Source: CAXSEF01 sp964236535
GTDB lineage: Bacteria > Pseudomonadota > Alphaproteobacteria > Acetobacterales > Acetobacteraceae
Assembly (NCBI GenBank): GCA_964236535.1
Contig: CAXSEF010000087.1
Span: 1 to 13,595 of the forward strand
Reading direction: 5' to 3'
DNA length: 13,595 bases
Below the pieces are notes generated by a model. That model did no database searches. It was not told the origin of the DNA and saw nothing but the letters and a program-made list of their open reading frames with translations. Made by a program: the position numbers and the translations under genes. Positions 6,517 through 13,595 of the stretch are shown here, piece after piece (the stretch's first letter is position 1; each line of letters starts with the position of its first letter).

Positions 6517-8745
6517 TCAGCTCACAGCCTCCGGCCCGGCGAGTGCGACGAGCCGGGCCACGCCCGCCCTGCTGCCCAGAACCGCTGCCAGCTCCGCCCG
6601 CTCCAGCGTGGCCAGCGCCGCTTGCAGCGCGTCCGCGTCCTCCAGCTTCGCCATCCCGAGCACCAGCGCCGCATCGATCGGCTCGCCCCGCCGGCGCGCG
6701 ACCTTCGGCAGCATCTCGATATGGTGGCGGCGGAGCGAGACATCGGCGACCAGCCGGGCCACTCCGCCGCCTCCCTCGAAGCGGGCCATCTGCGGCAGCA
6801 GCTCGGCAGCACGCCGCAACACGTCGGGCGGTGCGGCTTCCTCCGGGATGCGCAGGATGCCAAGCCTGCGCAGCGCCACGCCCGCCCTGCGGCTCGCCGT
6901 CAGCAGCGCAAGCGGAATGGCCAGGCCGAGCCCCAGCAGCACCGGCGTCATCCACAAGAACAGCGCTGGCGACACCGACCACGCCGTCGTTGCCAGCAGC
7001 AGACCGAACGCGGTGTAGCGCCAGTACAGTCCCGACACCTCGGTCAGCGGCACGCTGCCGTCATCGCGCTTCTGCGTCGCCCAGCCGGAATCCCGGCCCG
7101 CCAGGATGCCCGCGACCGCCGCGGTCTGGATCAGCATGGCCACCGGCGCGATCAGCGCGCCCAGCAGCGTCTCCACCAGCACGCCCAGCAGGGCGCGCAC
7201 CGCACCGCCGCAGCCTCGGCGCAGCCCCGGGTCGAACAGCATCGCCACGTACGCCAGCAGCTTGGGCGCCAGCAGCACCGCCATGGTGCCGACGAACATC
7301 CACTTCGCCAGAACCGGGTCGACCTGTGGCCAATTGGGGAACAGCGACTTGGCGGCGCCGAAATATTCCGGTCGGGCGAAGCGCGACTGCAGCGAGATCA
7401 GCACGCCGGCCAGCAGGAAGCAAAGCCACAGCGGCGAGGTCACGTAGGAGCCGATGCCCATCAGCAGGTGCAGCCGGCTGACCCAGTGCAGGCCGCATGC
7501 GCGGATCACCTTGACGTGCTGCAGGTTGCCCTGACACCAGCGGCGGTCGCGCACCGCGACATCGCTCAGCGAGGGCGGGCTCTCCTCGTAGCTGCCGGGC
7601 AGGCCGGGCACCATATGGATCGCCCAGCCACCGCGCCGCATCAGCGCCGCCTCGACAAAGTCGTGGCTAAGGATGTGGCCACCGAACGGCTTGCGGCCCG
7701 CAAGCAGGGGCAGCCCGGCCTGGCCGGCGAAGGCGCGGGTGCGGATCACCGCATTGTGCCCCCAGTAGTTGCCTTCCGAGCCGTGCCACCAGGCGATGCC
7801 GTGCGCGATCAGCGGCCCGTACAGCCGCCCGGCGAACTGCTGCAGCCGGGCAAACAGAGTGTTGCCGCCGACGATGACCGGCAGCGTCTGGATCAGCCCG
7901 ACATCCGGATGCGCCTCCATCGCCGCCGCGAGGCGGACCAGCGCCGGGCCTTCCATCAGGCTGTCTGCGTCGAGGGTGACCATTTGCGGATAGGCGGCCC
8001 CGAACCGGCGCACCCACTCGCCGACATTGCCGGCCTTGCGTCCGATGTTGTTCGCCCGGCGACGATAGAAGATGCGCCCATGTCCGCCGGTGCGTTCGCG
8101 CAGCGCCAGGAACGCCTGCTCCTCGGCAATCCAGACGTCGGGGTCGGTGGTGTCGCTGAGAATAAAGATGTCGAACAGCGCGATGCGGCCGGTGGCGACC
8201 AGGGAGTCGTTGATGGCCTGCAGCCCGGCCATCACCCGGGCCGGGCTCTCGTTGTAGGTCGGCATCAGCAGGGCGGTGCGCATGGCCTGCGGCGGCAGCG
8301 GCCCGCGCGCGTCGATACCGAGCGTCGCGGTGCCATGGCGCAGCACGGAGACGAACCCGGCGACAGCACTGGTGAAGGCGAGCGCGATCCAGGCGAACAG
8401 CGCCACGAACAACGCCAGCACCACCAGCCCGAGGACGCTTGGCCCGCGGCCGTCGAGCACGTGATACATCTCCCAGGCCGCACCCGCGGTCAGCAGCATC
8501 GCCCCGCCAATGACCGCGAGACGTCGCAGGGCGAGGCCGTGCGGCGCGGAAGGCCGGTCCGTCCGCAGGCTCTCGCCGGCTGCAGCCGCACGCAGCGACT
8601 GCTCCGGCATCCCGAGCGGGGCCTCGTCCGGCAGCCCACGATACCCCAGGCCAGGGCCGCCAGGCGCGTCCTCGCCGGCATCGCGACACTCGGCAGCAGC
8701 GCCCACAGCCGCGGAATCGTTGCTCATACCAGCAGGCTCAGGCAT
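6517..8745 (-). CDS. opgH: Glucan biosynthesis glucosyltransferase H (OPG synthase)
   Basis: This inner-membrane GT2-family enzyme polymerises beta-glucose chains from UDP-glucose for osmoregulated periplasmic glucans (OpgH/MdoH). The start ATG 8745 gives 742 residues; ATG 8727 (MSNDSAAV) gives 736 and is equally possible. Residues 1-74 are hydrophilic, and helices follow at ~75-96 and ~103-135. The cytoplasmic glycosyltransferase domain has MPTYNE (161-166), LDADS (258-262), SHDFVEA (360-366) and the product-binding RDRRW (399-403), the R/QxxRW motif. A cluster of helices occupies ~420-650, then a soluble tail. E. coli OpgH is about 850 residues. The shortfall is partly in the N-terminal region, which in E. 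coli binds FtsZ, so that activity may be absent (inference). It lies downstream of opgG, separated by a repeat element. Confidence 0.93.
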   Translation of the reverse strand: MPEPAGMSNDSAAVGAAAECRDAGEDAPGGPGLGYRGLPDEAPLGMPEQSLRAAAAGESLRTDRPSAPHGLALRRLAVIGGAMLLTAGAAWEMYHVLDGRGPSVLGLVVLALFVALFAWIALAFTSAVAGFVSVLRHGTATLGIDARGPLPPQAMRTALLMPTYNESPARVMAGLQAINDSLVATGRIALFDIFILSDTTDPDVWIAEEQAFLALRERTGGHGRIFYRRRANNIGRKAGNVGEWVRRFGAAYPQMVTLDADSLMEGPALVRLAAAMEAHPDVGLIQTLPVIVGGNTLFARLQQFAGRLYGPLIAHGIAWWHGSEGNYWGHNAVIRTRAFAGQAGLPLLAGRKPFGGHILSHDFVEAALMRRGGWAIHMVPGLPGSYEESPPSLSDVAVRDRRWCQGNLQHVKVIRACGLHWVSRLHLLMGIGSYVTSPLWLCFLLAGVLISLQSRFARPEYFGAAKSLFPNWPQVDPVLAKWMFVGTMAVLLAPKLLAYVAMLFDPGLRRGCGGAVRALLGVLVETLLGALIAPVAMLIQTAAVAGILAGRDSGWATQKRDDGSVPLTEVSGLYWRYTAFGLLLATTAWSVSPALFLWMTPVLLGLGLAIPLALLTASRRAGVALRRLGILRIPEEAAPPDVLRRAAELLPQMARFEGGGGVARLVADVSLRRHHIEMLPKVARRRGEPIDAALVLGMAKLEDADALQAALATLERAELAAVLGSRAGVARLVALAGPEAVS

Positions 8746-8843
8746 TGACCTGCAGGCGCAGCAAGGCTGGGCTCTCCCTTCGCCCGCATGCCAACGGCCC
8801 AAGCAGGCCATCGGAACCTTGCGCGGGCACCGCCCGGACCCGC

Positions 8844-8862
8844 CAAAAGCCTGAGGCTTTTG
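8844..8862. repeat. Perfect hairpin in the opgG-opgH spacer
   Basis: CAAAAGCC (8844-8851), loop TGA, GGCTTTTG (8855-8862): eight perfect pairs with a 3-base loop. On the plus strand it is followed by AAAACCC, and on the minus (coding) strand by GCGGG, so there is no U-run for opgG termination. It could stall or protect the opgGH transcript. Confidence 0.7.
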
Positions 8863-8913
8863 AAAACCCTTCCCTCAGCATAGGGATTCCAAGGGCTCAG
8901 CCACTGGCTGCGT

Positions 8914-8932
8914 CCAGAGGCAGAGCCTCTGG
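8914..8932. repeat. Perfect hairpin about 40 bp past the opgG stop
   Basis: CCAGAGGC (8914-8921), loop AGA, GCCTCTGG (8925-8932): eight perfect, mostly G-C pairs with a 3-base loop, read through in the opgG to opgH direction. There is no T-rich tract on either side. It overlaps the outer end of the repeat element by one base, so it is likely part of it. Confidence 0.7.
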
Positions 8933-8972
8933 CCTTGCTTGCCTGACCGCTCACCCTCAAGGCCGGTTGGCA

Positions 8973-10574
8973 TCACGCGGTCCAGCGATAGATCCAGTTC
9001 TCCGACAACCGTTCCTGGTCGTCGGCCAGGAAACAGTGCATCTCGACCAGCCTGGCGTCGCCGGGCACGAGGTCGAAGCTGATGCGCCACCCCGCCAGCT
9101 CGGCCACGGGCGCCACCACCACGTTCTCGATCCTGCCGGCGCCGGCGCCGATGTCGGCGTGGATCGTGCTGCGTGGCTGCAGCGCCTTCATCGCCTCACC
9201 CGCCAGTTCGACCACGAAGAAGCGCGAGCCCGGTGCCTCCGCGTTGCCCACCCGGGTGTCGGCCACCCGCCCGAGTGTCGTGGCGGGCGAGGCACCTGCC
9301 GTCGCCGCCGCAGGGGTAGCCGCCTGGGCGACATCGGCCCACCCCCAGTGCATTCGATAGGTGAAGACGTGCTCGCCATGCGCGGCCAGCCGGTCCTTCG
9401 GCCGCCAGAACGAGACGATGTTGTCGTTCACCTCGTTGGCGGTGGGGATCTCGACCAGCACGACCGCGCCCTGGCCCCAGTCACCGATCGGCTCGATCCA
9501 AAGGCTGGGGCGCTTGTTGTACAGCACCTCCGGGTCGAGGTAGTCGGCAAAGGCGCGCTTGCGCTGCATCAGGCCGAAGCCGCGCGGGTTGATGTCACTG
9601 AAATCGCTGACCTGCAGGTCGTGCGGGTTGCACAGCGGACGCCAGATCTGCTCGCCGCGCCCGGTGAGCAGGGACAGCCCCTCCGAGTCGTGGGCTGCCG
9701 GACGCCAGTCGTCGATGCCGCGCCGATCATTGGCGTCGAAGAAGTACATGCCGGTCAGGGTGGCAATCCCGGGGGTCGCGATGTCGACGCGCGGGTAGAG
9801 CACGCTCTCCACATCGAACACGGTTTCCTCGCCGGGACGAATGGTGAAGCGGTAGGCGCCGGTGGTGCTGCGGCTGTCGAGCAGGGCGTGGATCACCAGC
9901 GAGTTAACGCCGGCCTGCGGCCGCTCCAGCCAGAACGTGCTGAACCGGGCGAACTCCTCGCCCTGCGGGTCGCCGGTGCCGATCGCTAGGCCGCGCGCCG
10001 AGAGCCCGTAGACCTGCCCCTTGGCCACGGCGCGGAAATAGCTGGCGCCGAGAAAGACGCAGACCTCGTCGTAGACGTCCGGCCGGTTGATCGGCGCATG
10101 GATACGAAACCCCGCGAAGCCGAGCTCCTCGGTCGCGGGCGAGAGGGCAGGACGGGTGGCGGGGTCTGCGTAGTCGAACAGCTCCGACTTGTATGGCACC
10201 CGGGTTGCTTGTCCGCCGGCGACCTCAAGGATGTCGACGCGCTCACGATACAGGAAGCCACGAGAAAAGAACTGCGCCTGGAACGGCAGGTCCTGGCCGC
10301 GCCACAGCGCGTGCTCGGTACGGAACCGCACGCCGCGATACTGGTCGTAGGTCAGGTGGTCGAGGGATGTGGGCAACGCAGTGTCAGGCGCCTGGAAGGG
10401 ACGACGCGACATCTCCTGCGCCATGCGTCTTACGGTGGCAGCGTCGAACGCGCCGGTCGCGAGCGCCGCAGGCGTCTCGGCAGCCGGTGCCGCATCGGCC
10501 GCGCCGGAGCGGGGCCAGGGCAGGGCCAGAAGCGGGCTGCTGGCCCCAGCCCAGAGCAGCATACGTCGATGCAA
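8973..10574 (-). CDS. opgG: Periplasmic glucan biosynthesis protein OpgG/OpgD family (GH186)
   Basis: This 533-residue periplasmic protein acts on nascent osmoregulated glucans; E. coli OpgG and OpgD are now known as beta-1,2-glucan-acting enzymes of GH186. Family signatures include YDQYRGVRFR (76-85), FFDANDRRGIDDWRP (278-292), HDSEGLSLLTG (295-305), NPRGFGLMQR (329-338), YNKRPSLWIEP (352-362) and a C-terminal immunoglobulin-like domain ending SENWIYRW. TTG 10574 is chosen because AAGGAGG lies seven bases upstream and it retains HRRMLLWAG, a twin-arginine-like signal as in OpgD. ATG 10562 would drop the arginines. The open frame runs further upstream, but that part has no signal-like or family sequence. 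Length is between E. coli OpgG (~510) and OpgD (~550). It is the first gene of the opgGH operon. Confidence 0.93.
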   Translation of the reverse strand: MHRRMLLWAGASSPLLALPWPRSGAADAAPAAETPAALATGAFDAATVRRMAQEMSRRPFQAPDTALPTSLDHLTYDQYRGVRFRTEHALWRGQDLPFQAQFFSRGFLYRERVDILEVAGGQATRVPYKSELFDYADPATRPALSPATEELGFAGFRIHAPINRPDVYDEVCVFLGASYFRAVAKGQVYGLSARGLAIGTGDPQGEEFARFSTFWLERPQAGVNSLVIHALLDSRSTTGAYRFTIRPGEETVFDVESVLYPRVDIATPGIATLTGMYFFDANDRRGIDDWRPAAHDSEGLSLLTGRGEQIWRPLCNPHDLQVSDFSDINPRGFGLMQRKRAFADYLDPEVLYNKRPSLWIEPIGDWGQGAVVLVEIPTANEVNDNIVSFWRPKDRLAAHGEHVFTYRMHWGWADVAQAATPAAATAGASPATTLGRVADTRVGNAEAPGSRFFVVELAGEAMKALQPRSTIHADIGAGAGRIENVVVAPVAELAGWRISFDLVPGDARLVEMHCFLADDQERLSENWIYRWTA

Positions 10575-10581
10575 CAGCCAT

Positions 10582-10589
10582 CCTCCTTC
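10582..10589 (-). promoter_or_regulatory. Strong ribosome-binding site for opgG, deciding a TTG start
   Basis: On the minus strand AAGGAGGA is followed after a short spacer (counted seven bases from AGGAGG) by TTG 10574. An ATG overlaps the end of the site itself but is in another frame. The spacing favours TTG, which also preserves the twin-arginine signal of the product. Confidence 0.6.
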
Positions 10590-10592
10590 TTG

Positions 10593-10617
10593 CCGGAAGC
10601 CGGTTTGCGTCTTCCGG
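10593..10617. repeat. Inverted repeat upstream of the opgG ribosome-binding site
   Basis: CCGGAAG (10593-10599) is the reverse complement of CTTCCGG (10611-10617), separated by 11 bases. On the minus strand it ends four bases before the AAGGAGGA site, so it could fold in the opgG leader or be a regulator-binding site. Seven pairs only; functional meaning is inference. Confidence 0.4.
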
Positions 10618-10991
10618 TTGCAGGATAGTGCAGGAATGATGGCCGTGTCGCGGCCGACGCTTGCCCCGACGCCTACGCACCCTGGTCGCCGCGCTGGGCC
10701 TCCGACCCGGTACCTGCCTGCCCAGACGTGGACGGCTGACGCTCCCGATGCCGCGCACAAGGAGTTCCGTGCCGGTCCCGGGTCAGGCTGGCCAGCTCCG
10801 CCGGGTCGCGGTTCGGTGACCATGTCGGCGAAGCCGGCCACGAGCCGCAACACGGTTTCGCGGCCGATGCCCTTTCCGCGCCGATGACGAGGACGCAGCA
10901 GCCTGCATGGGAGACGCGACATGGTGCACGGTCGCAGGAATTGATGGGCGAGCCCGTCAGGGCGCCGGCAACAGGGCCGGGCGTGGACGCG

Positions 10992-12427
10992 CTAGGCTTT
11001 GGCGGGCAGGGCGACGCTCTCCAGCGAGCAGCCCTCGGAGTCCACACCGATAACCATCTCAGTCGCGGCGGCGCCCAGCATCAGAACTGCTGCCACCGCA
11101 TAGCCCCCGCTGACTGCCCAGGCGCTGCCGGTGCCGATCAGGCTACCCAGCACGTACGGGGCCACGATGCCGCCGACGCCGGTGCCGATAGCGTAGAACA
11201 GCGCGATCGCGAGGCCCCGGGTCTCCAGCGGGAAGATCTCGCTGGCGGTGAGATAGGCGGAGCTGGCAGCGGCACTGGCGACGAAGAAGATCGCCGACCA
11301 GCACAGAGTCTGGGTCTGCTCGGTCAGCAGGTCCTCGCCGAACAGCACGGCGGTGATCGCGAGCAGCACGGCAGTGCCGGCATAGGTGCCGGCGATCATG
11401 CGGCGGCGGCCCAGCGTGTCGAACAGCGGCCCGAGCAGCAGTGGACCGAGGAAGGCGGCGGCGGCGAGCGGGAGGATGTGCAGGCCGATCTCGTCGTTGG
11501 AGACCTGGTAGAAGGCCTGCAGCACCATGCCGTAGGTGAAGAAGATCGCGTTGAACAGGAACGCCTGCGCGACCATCAGCGTCAGCGCCAGCAGCGAGCG
11601 CATCCGGTAGCGACCGAGCATGGTGCGCGCGACCTGGAGCAGGCCGGAGCGGACCTGCGGATGGATAGTCATGGTACAGGGGATCGCGCGCACCGTCACC
11701 CCACCGGCACGGCGCTCGATCTCGTCCATGATCCGCCGCGCCTCGTCGGCGCGGCCATGGGCGAGGAGCCAGCGGGGGCTCTCCGGCACCCATCTTCGCA
11801 GCAGCAGCACGCACAGGCCGAGCACGCCGCCGATGGCGAAGCCGAGCCGCCAGCCGAGGCCGACGCTCACCCAGTGGCCGCTCAGCAGCGGAATGGAGGC
11901 ACCCGCGCCGGCGGCGGCGCCGACCCAGAAGGTGCCGTTGATGGCGAGGTCAACACGACCACGCAGGCGGGCCGGGATCAGCTCGTCGATCGCGGAGTTG
12001 ATGGCCGAATACTCGCCGCCGATTCCCATGCCGGTGATGGCGCGAAACAGCATGAAGCTCCAGAAGTTCCAGGCACAGGCGGAAAGCAGCACGCCGACGA
12101 CGTAGACCAGCAGTGTTATGTTGAAGATCACCTTGCGGCCGACAAGGTCGGTGAGCCAGCCGAACAGCAGCGCCCCGACGACCGCGCCGGTGACGTAGGC
12201 GGAGGCGGCACTGCCGACCTGGGCGATGCTCAGCGACAGGGTGCGCGGGTCTTGCAGCATCGGGCCGATCGACCCGACGATCGTCACCTCCAGCCCGTCG
12301 AGGATCCAGGTGATGCCCAGAGCCGCGACGACCAGGAGGTGGAAGCGGCTCCACGGCAGGCGGTCGAGGCGCGCCGGGATGTCGGAGCCTATCGAGGGCT
12401 GCAGCGGCGGCAGGCTGTCCGGCCGGC
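10992..12427 (-). CDS. MFS transporter, sugar/metabolite:H+ symporter-like (5' end in assembly gap)
   Basis: About 478 residues are visible, stop TAG 10992-10994; the start lies in the run of N. Twelve hydrophobic helices can be traced. Helix 1 is LLVVAALGITWILDGLEV. Motif A of the major facilitator superfamily follows helix 2 (GWLTDLVGRK), helix 4 carries RAITGMGIGGEYSAINSAID, and VPESPRWLLAHGR after helix 6 matches the PESPR signature of sugar-porter-like carriers. The second-half motif A copy is GPLFDTLGRRR. This pattern suits a proton-coupled uptake carrier for a sugar, polyol or organic acid; the substrate cannot be told. It is upstream of opgG on the same strand but 417 bp away, so shared function with the glucan operon is not shown. 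A frame continues through the N and out to 12611, but that part lacks a credible start. Confidence 0.88.
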
Positions 12428-12527
12428 NNNNNNNNNNNNNNNNNNNNNNNNNNNNNNNNNNNNNNNNNNNNNNNNNNNNNNNNNNNNNNNNNNNNNNNNN
12501 NNNNNNNNNNNNNNNNNNNNNNNNNNN
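12428..12527. other. Assembly gap of exactly 100 N
   Basis: A run of 100 unknown bases, the conventional filler for a scaffold join of unknown length. It removes the start of the MFS gene and its promoter. The true distance and even the adjacency between 12427 and 12528 are therefore not certain from this sequence. Confidence 0.98.
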
Positions 12528-12947
12528 CTGCGCCCCGATGCCTTGCCGGTCGTCACGCACGGCGCGAGGCGCATGGTGCCGGCCGGAGAGATGGCAAGGC
12601 GTGGCAGACACCGTCCGCAGAGGCGGCTGCGGACTGCGGGAATGGTCGCACGATCGATCTGGTCAGGACTCGGTTCATGATCAGAAACTAACACGGCGCG
12701 GCAGAAGCGGAAGAACCTCAGGACGCACTTGCACAACGACCGCTTCCGCTCGCCCTGCCGGTCAGTTCCGTTCGCTGCCCGTCACGCCGATGCAGGCAGG
12801 TGCTCCACGCCTGGCATCCGATCCATGCAACACAGTCCTTGACGGACAGCCCCGGCCCTGACTGCCGATCAACGTGCTGCAGTGTGAGTTGGCCAGTCTT
12901 GCACACGGCCTGCCGAAAGCGGCGGCCGCATAGGCGTCAGGTCGTAA
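12528..12947. other. Intergenic stretch right of the gap, no recognisable gene
   Basis: About 420 bases. The open frames are short or run into the N, none has a ribosome-binding site followed by family-like sequence, and the codon patterns look random. I see no tRNA, strong hairpin or terminator. It may contain the upstream region of the MFS gene and the 3' flank of the SnoaL-like gene. Confidence 0.5.
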
Positions 12948-13439
12948 TCAGCCCACAGCAAAGGCTTTCAAGATTTCCTCGTCTTTCAGGGCCCGCAGAA
13001 CGGCGATCGAGTTCCAGTAGTTTTTATAAACTAGGACATTTCCCTCATGCACCCGGATTACTGACATACAGCCTTGGTTGTAACGTTCGCCAGTGGTCTG
13101 ACCTCGGCCAGTCCCGGCAAACTCGACGATGACGACTTCGGGATCACTCGTTTCATGAGGGGCGGCGTGGGACATGTTCGTGAGCTTGATCAGCTTCGAC
13201 GCCATCTCGAAATGGGCGGCAGTGGCGTCCCGGCCTTCAAGGAGCGCCTTGAAGCCAAGTGGAGCAAACGGCAGCTCCATCACGCCATCCGACGCGAACG
13301 TGTCAGGGAACGTTGCGGCATCGGGCTTGAGGCGCTCGCCCAGCCCCGACGCGCGGGTGATCCGGATCGGGCAGGCGATTGGGTCCCTCGAGGAAGTCAG
13401 TTCACTTATCAAGATACAAGCCGTCCATGACACTTCCAA
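12948..13439 (-). CDS. SnoaL-like / NTF2-like small protein
   Basis: 163 residues from TTG 13439 (GGCGAG lies just upstream). Residues from ~33 match the SnoaL-like NTF2 fold: LGERLKPDAATFPDTFASDG, VMELPFAP, LEGRDATAAHF, then PEVVIVEFAGTGRG, CMSVIRVHEGNVLVYKNYWN and SIAVLRAL. Members include small-molecule isomerases, hydratases and binding proteins, so no reaction can be assigned. The first ~30 residues fit less well. The real start could be an internal TTG near 13412, or the 5' end could be shifted or decayed. The DNA is less GC-rich than the operons to the left (for example the T/A run around 13018-13033), which hints at a different origin. The gene stands alone, with unresolved sequence on both sides. 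Confidence 0.75.
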   Translation of the reverse strand: MEVSWTACILISELTSSRDPIACPIRITRASGLGERLKPDAATFPDTFASDGVMELPFAPLGFKALLEGRDATAAHFEMASKLIKLTNMSHAAPHETSDPEVVIVEFAGTGRGQTTGERYNQGCMSVIRVHEGNVLVYKNYWNSIAVLRALKDEEILKAFAVG

Positions 13440-13595
13440 GCTGCTCGCCTTTCTGGCCGATCAGCGTGAGTCGTCTTGCACGCAAGGTCGGCGAGATGCA
13501 GCAGCTCATCTCGTTTCTCGACGCCAGGATGGCCTGGGTCAGCGAAACCGACGGTCATGCGCCGCCGCCATTTCCCTCTAGGTGTTTGGTCCTGG

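Larger units (their letters stand above)
8754..8944 (+). repeat. MITE-like palindromic element (copy B) between opgG and opgH
   Basis: About 191 bp bounded by imperfect terminal inverted repeats: AGGCGCAGCAAGGC at 8754-8767, and GCCTTGCTTGCCT at 8932-8944, the reverse complement of AGGCAAGCAAGGC. It holds several hairpins: CCAACGGCC (8791-8799) with GGCCATCGG (8806-8814), and perfect 8-bp stems at 8844-8862 and 8914-8932. Its first ~69 bases match copy A (699-774, opposite orientation) with about 86% identity by eye. It carries no gene. It fills almost all of the opgG-opgH gap and starts nine bases upstream of the opgH start. Small size, inverted ends and dispersed inverted copies suggest a non-autonomous mobile element or REP-like family. 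Confidence 0.65.
10575..10991. other. Spacer between the MFS gene and opgG; likely holds the opgG promoter
   Basis: 417 bases with no convincing gene. On the minus strand an AAGGAGGA ribosome-binding site (10582-10589) serves opgG, with an inverted repeat just upstream. I could not identify -35/-10 boxes with confidence. Minus-strand frames near 10,800-10,900 read CVLVIGAE and then GKGIGRETVLRLVAGFADM in a different frame, faintly like an ATPase P-loop. That is too weak to call a pseudogene. No T-run terminator follows the MFS stop. Confidence 0.5.

Noticed and set aside
6505..8748. 747-codon plus-strand open frame opposite opgH
   Set aside because: Gln/Arg/His-rich sequence with no domain. 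The minus strand encodes all GT2 glucosyltransferase motifs.
10884..12680. 598-codon plus-strand open frame opposite the MFS gene, running through the N
   Set aside because: Its sequence is low-complexity and it depends on reading through the gap. The minus strand gives clear transmembrane helices and MFS motifs.
12389..12736. Minus-strand frame right of the gap as the MFS N-terminus or a separate gene
   Set aside because: No ribosome-binding site, no hydrophobic or family-like sequence, and its continuity depends on the arbitrary length of the N run.
13018..13033. A/T-rich palindrome TAGTTTTTATAAACTA as a regulatory site
   Set aside because: It lies inside the SnoaL-like coding region, encoding VYKNYW, which matches the family. 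Codon content explains it better.
13428..13595. Plus-strand open frame from ATG 13428 to the window edge (MTLPSCSPFWPISVSRLARK...)
   Set aside because: It has no clear ribosome-binding site or known motif, it overlaps the SnoaL-like start region on the other strand, and minus-strand frames of similar length compete with it. It cannot be decided without more sequence.

Overview
The window is GC-rich DNA from a Gram-negative bacterium. The proteins and gene order suggest an alphaproteobacterium of the Rhodospirillales/Acetobacteraceae type: a tmk-holB pair sits behind a D,D-carboxypeptidase, an RlpA-like lipoprotein and an MltB-type lytic transglycosylase, and GTG starts with 4-bp overlaps are common. 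The taxonomic call is inference from style and synteny; there is no rRNA or other marker gene here. A run of exactly 100 N (12428-12527) shows that this is a draft scaffold.

Layout. (1) 1-868 is a decayed region: a possible membrane-protein tail, a broken IS481-family transposase, and a truncated copy of a hairpin-forming repeat. (2) 869-5799 is a compact plus-strand operon of five genes with junctions of -4, +12, +1 and -4 bp: mltB-like transglycosylase, rlpA-like lipoprotein, dacC-like carboxypeptidase, tmk and holB. It couples wall remodelling with dTTP supply and the replicative clamp loader. (3) 5800-6516 holds transposase debris (a possible IS5-family C-terminus right after holB, and a frameshifted IS630-family N-terminus) and little else. 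(4) 6517-10574, minus strand, is an osmoregulated periplasmic glucan (OPG) operon: opgG/opgD-like glucan protein, then opgH glucosyltransferase. They are separated by a ~190 bp MITE-like hairpin element related to the repeat in region 1. (5) 10992-12427, minus strand, is an MFS transporter whose start is lost in the gap. (6) 12948-13439, minus strand, is a small SnoaL/NTF2-like protein in visibly less GC-rich DNA.

How it fits together. The two main operons are both envelope systems. The first trims peptidoglycan; the second polymerises and processes beta-glucans in the periplasm. Three of the exported enzymes begin with twin-arginine-like signals. The most notable points are an RlpA homologue in which the residue aligned with the catalytic His is Ala, and a mobile-looking palindromic repeat placed inside the opgGH operon. 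I found no CRISPR, tRNA, rRNA, toxin-antitoxin or defence genes.
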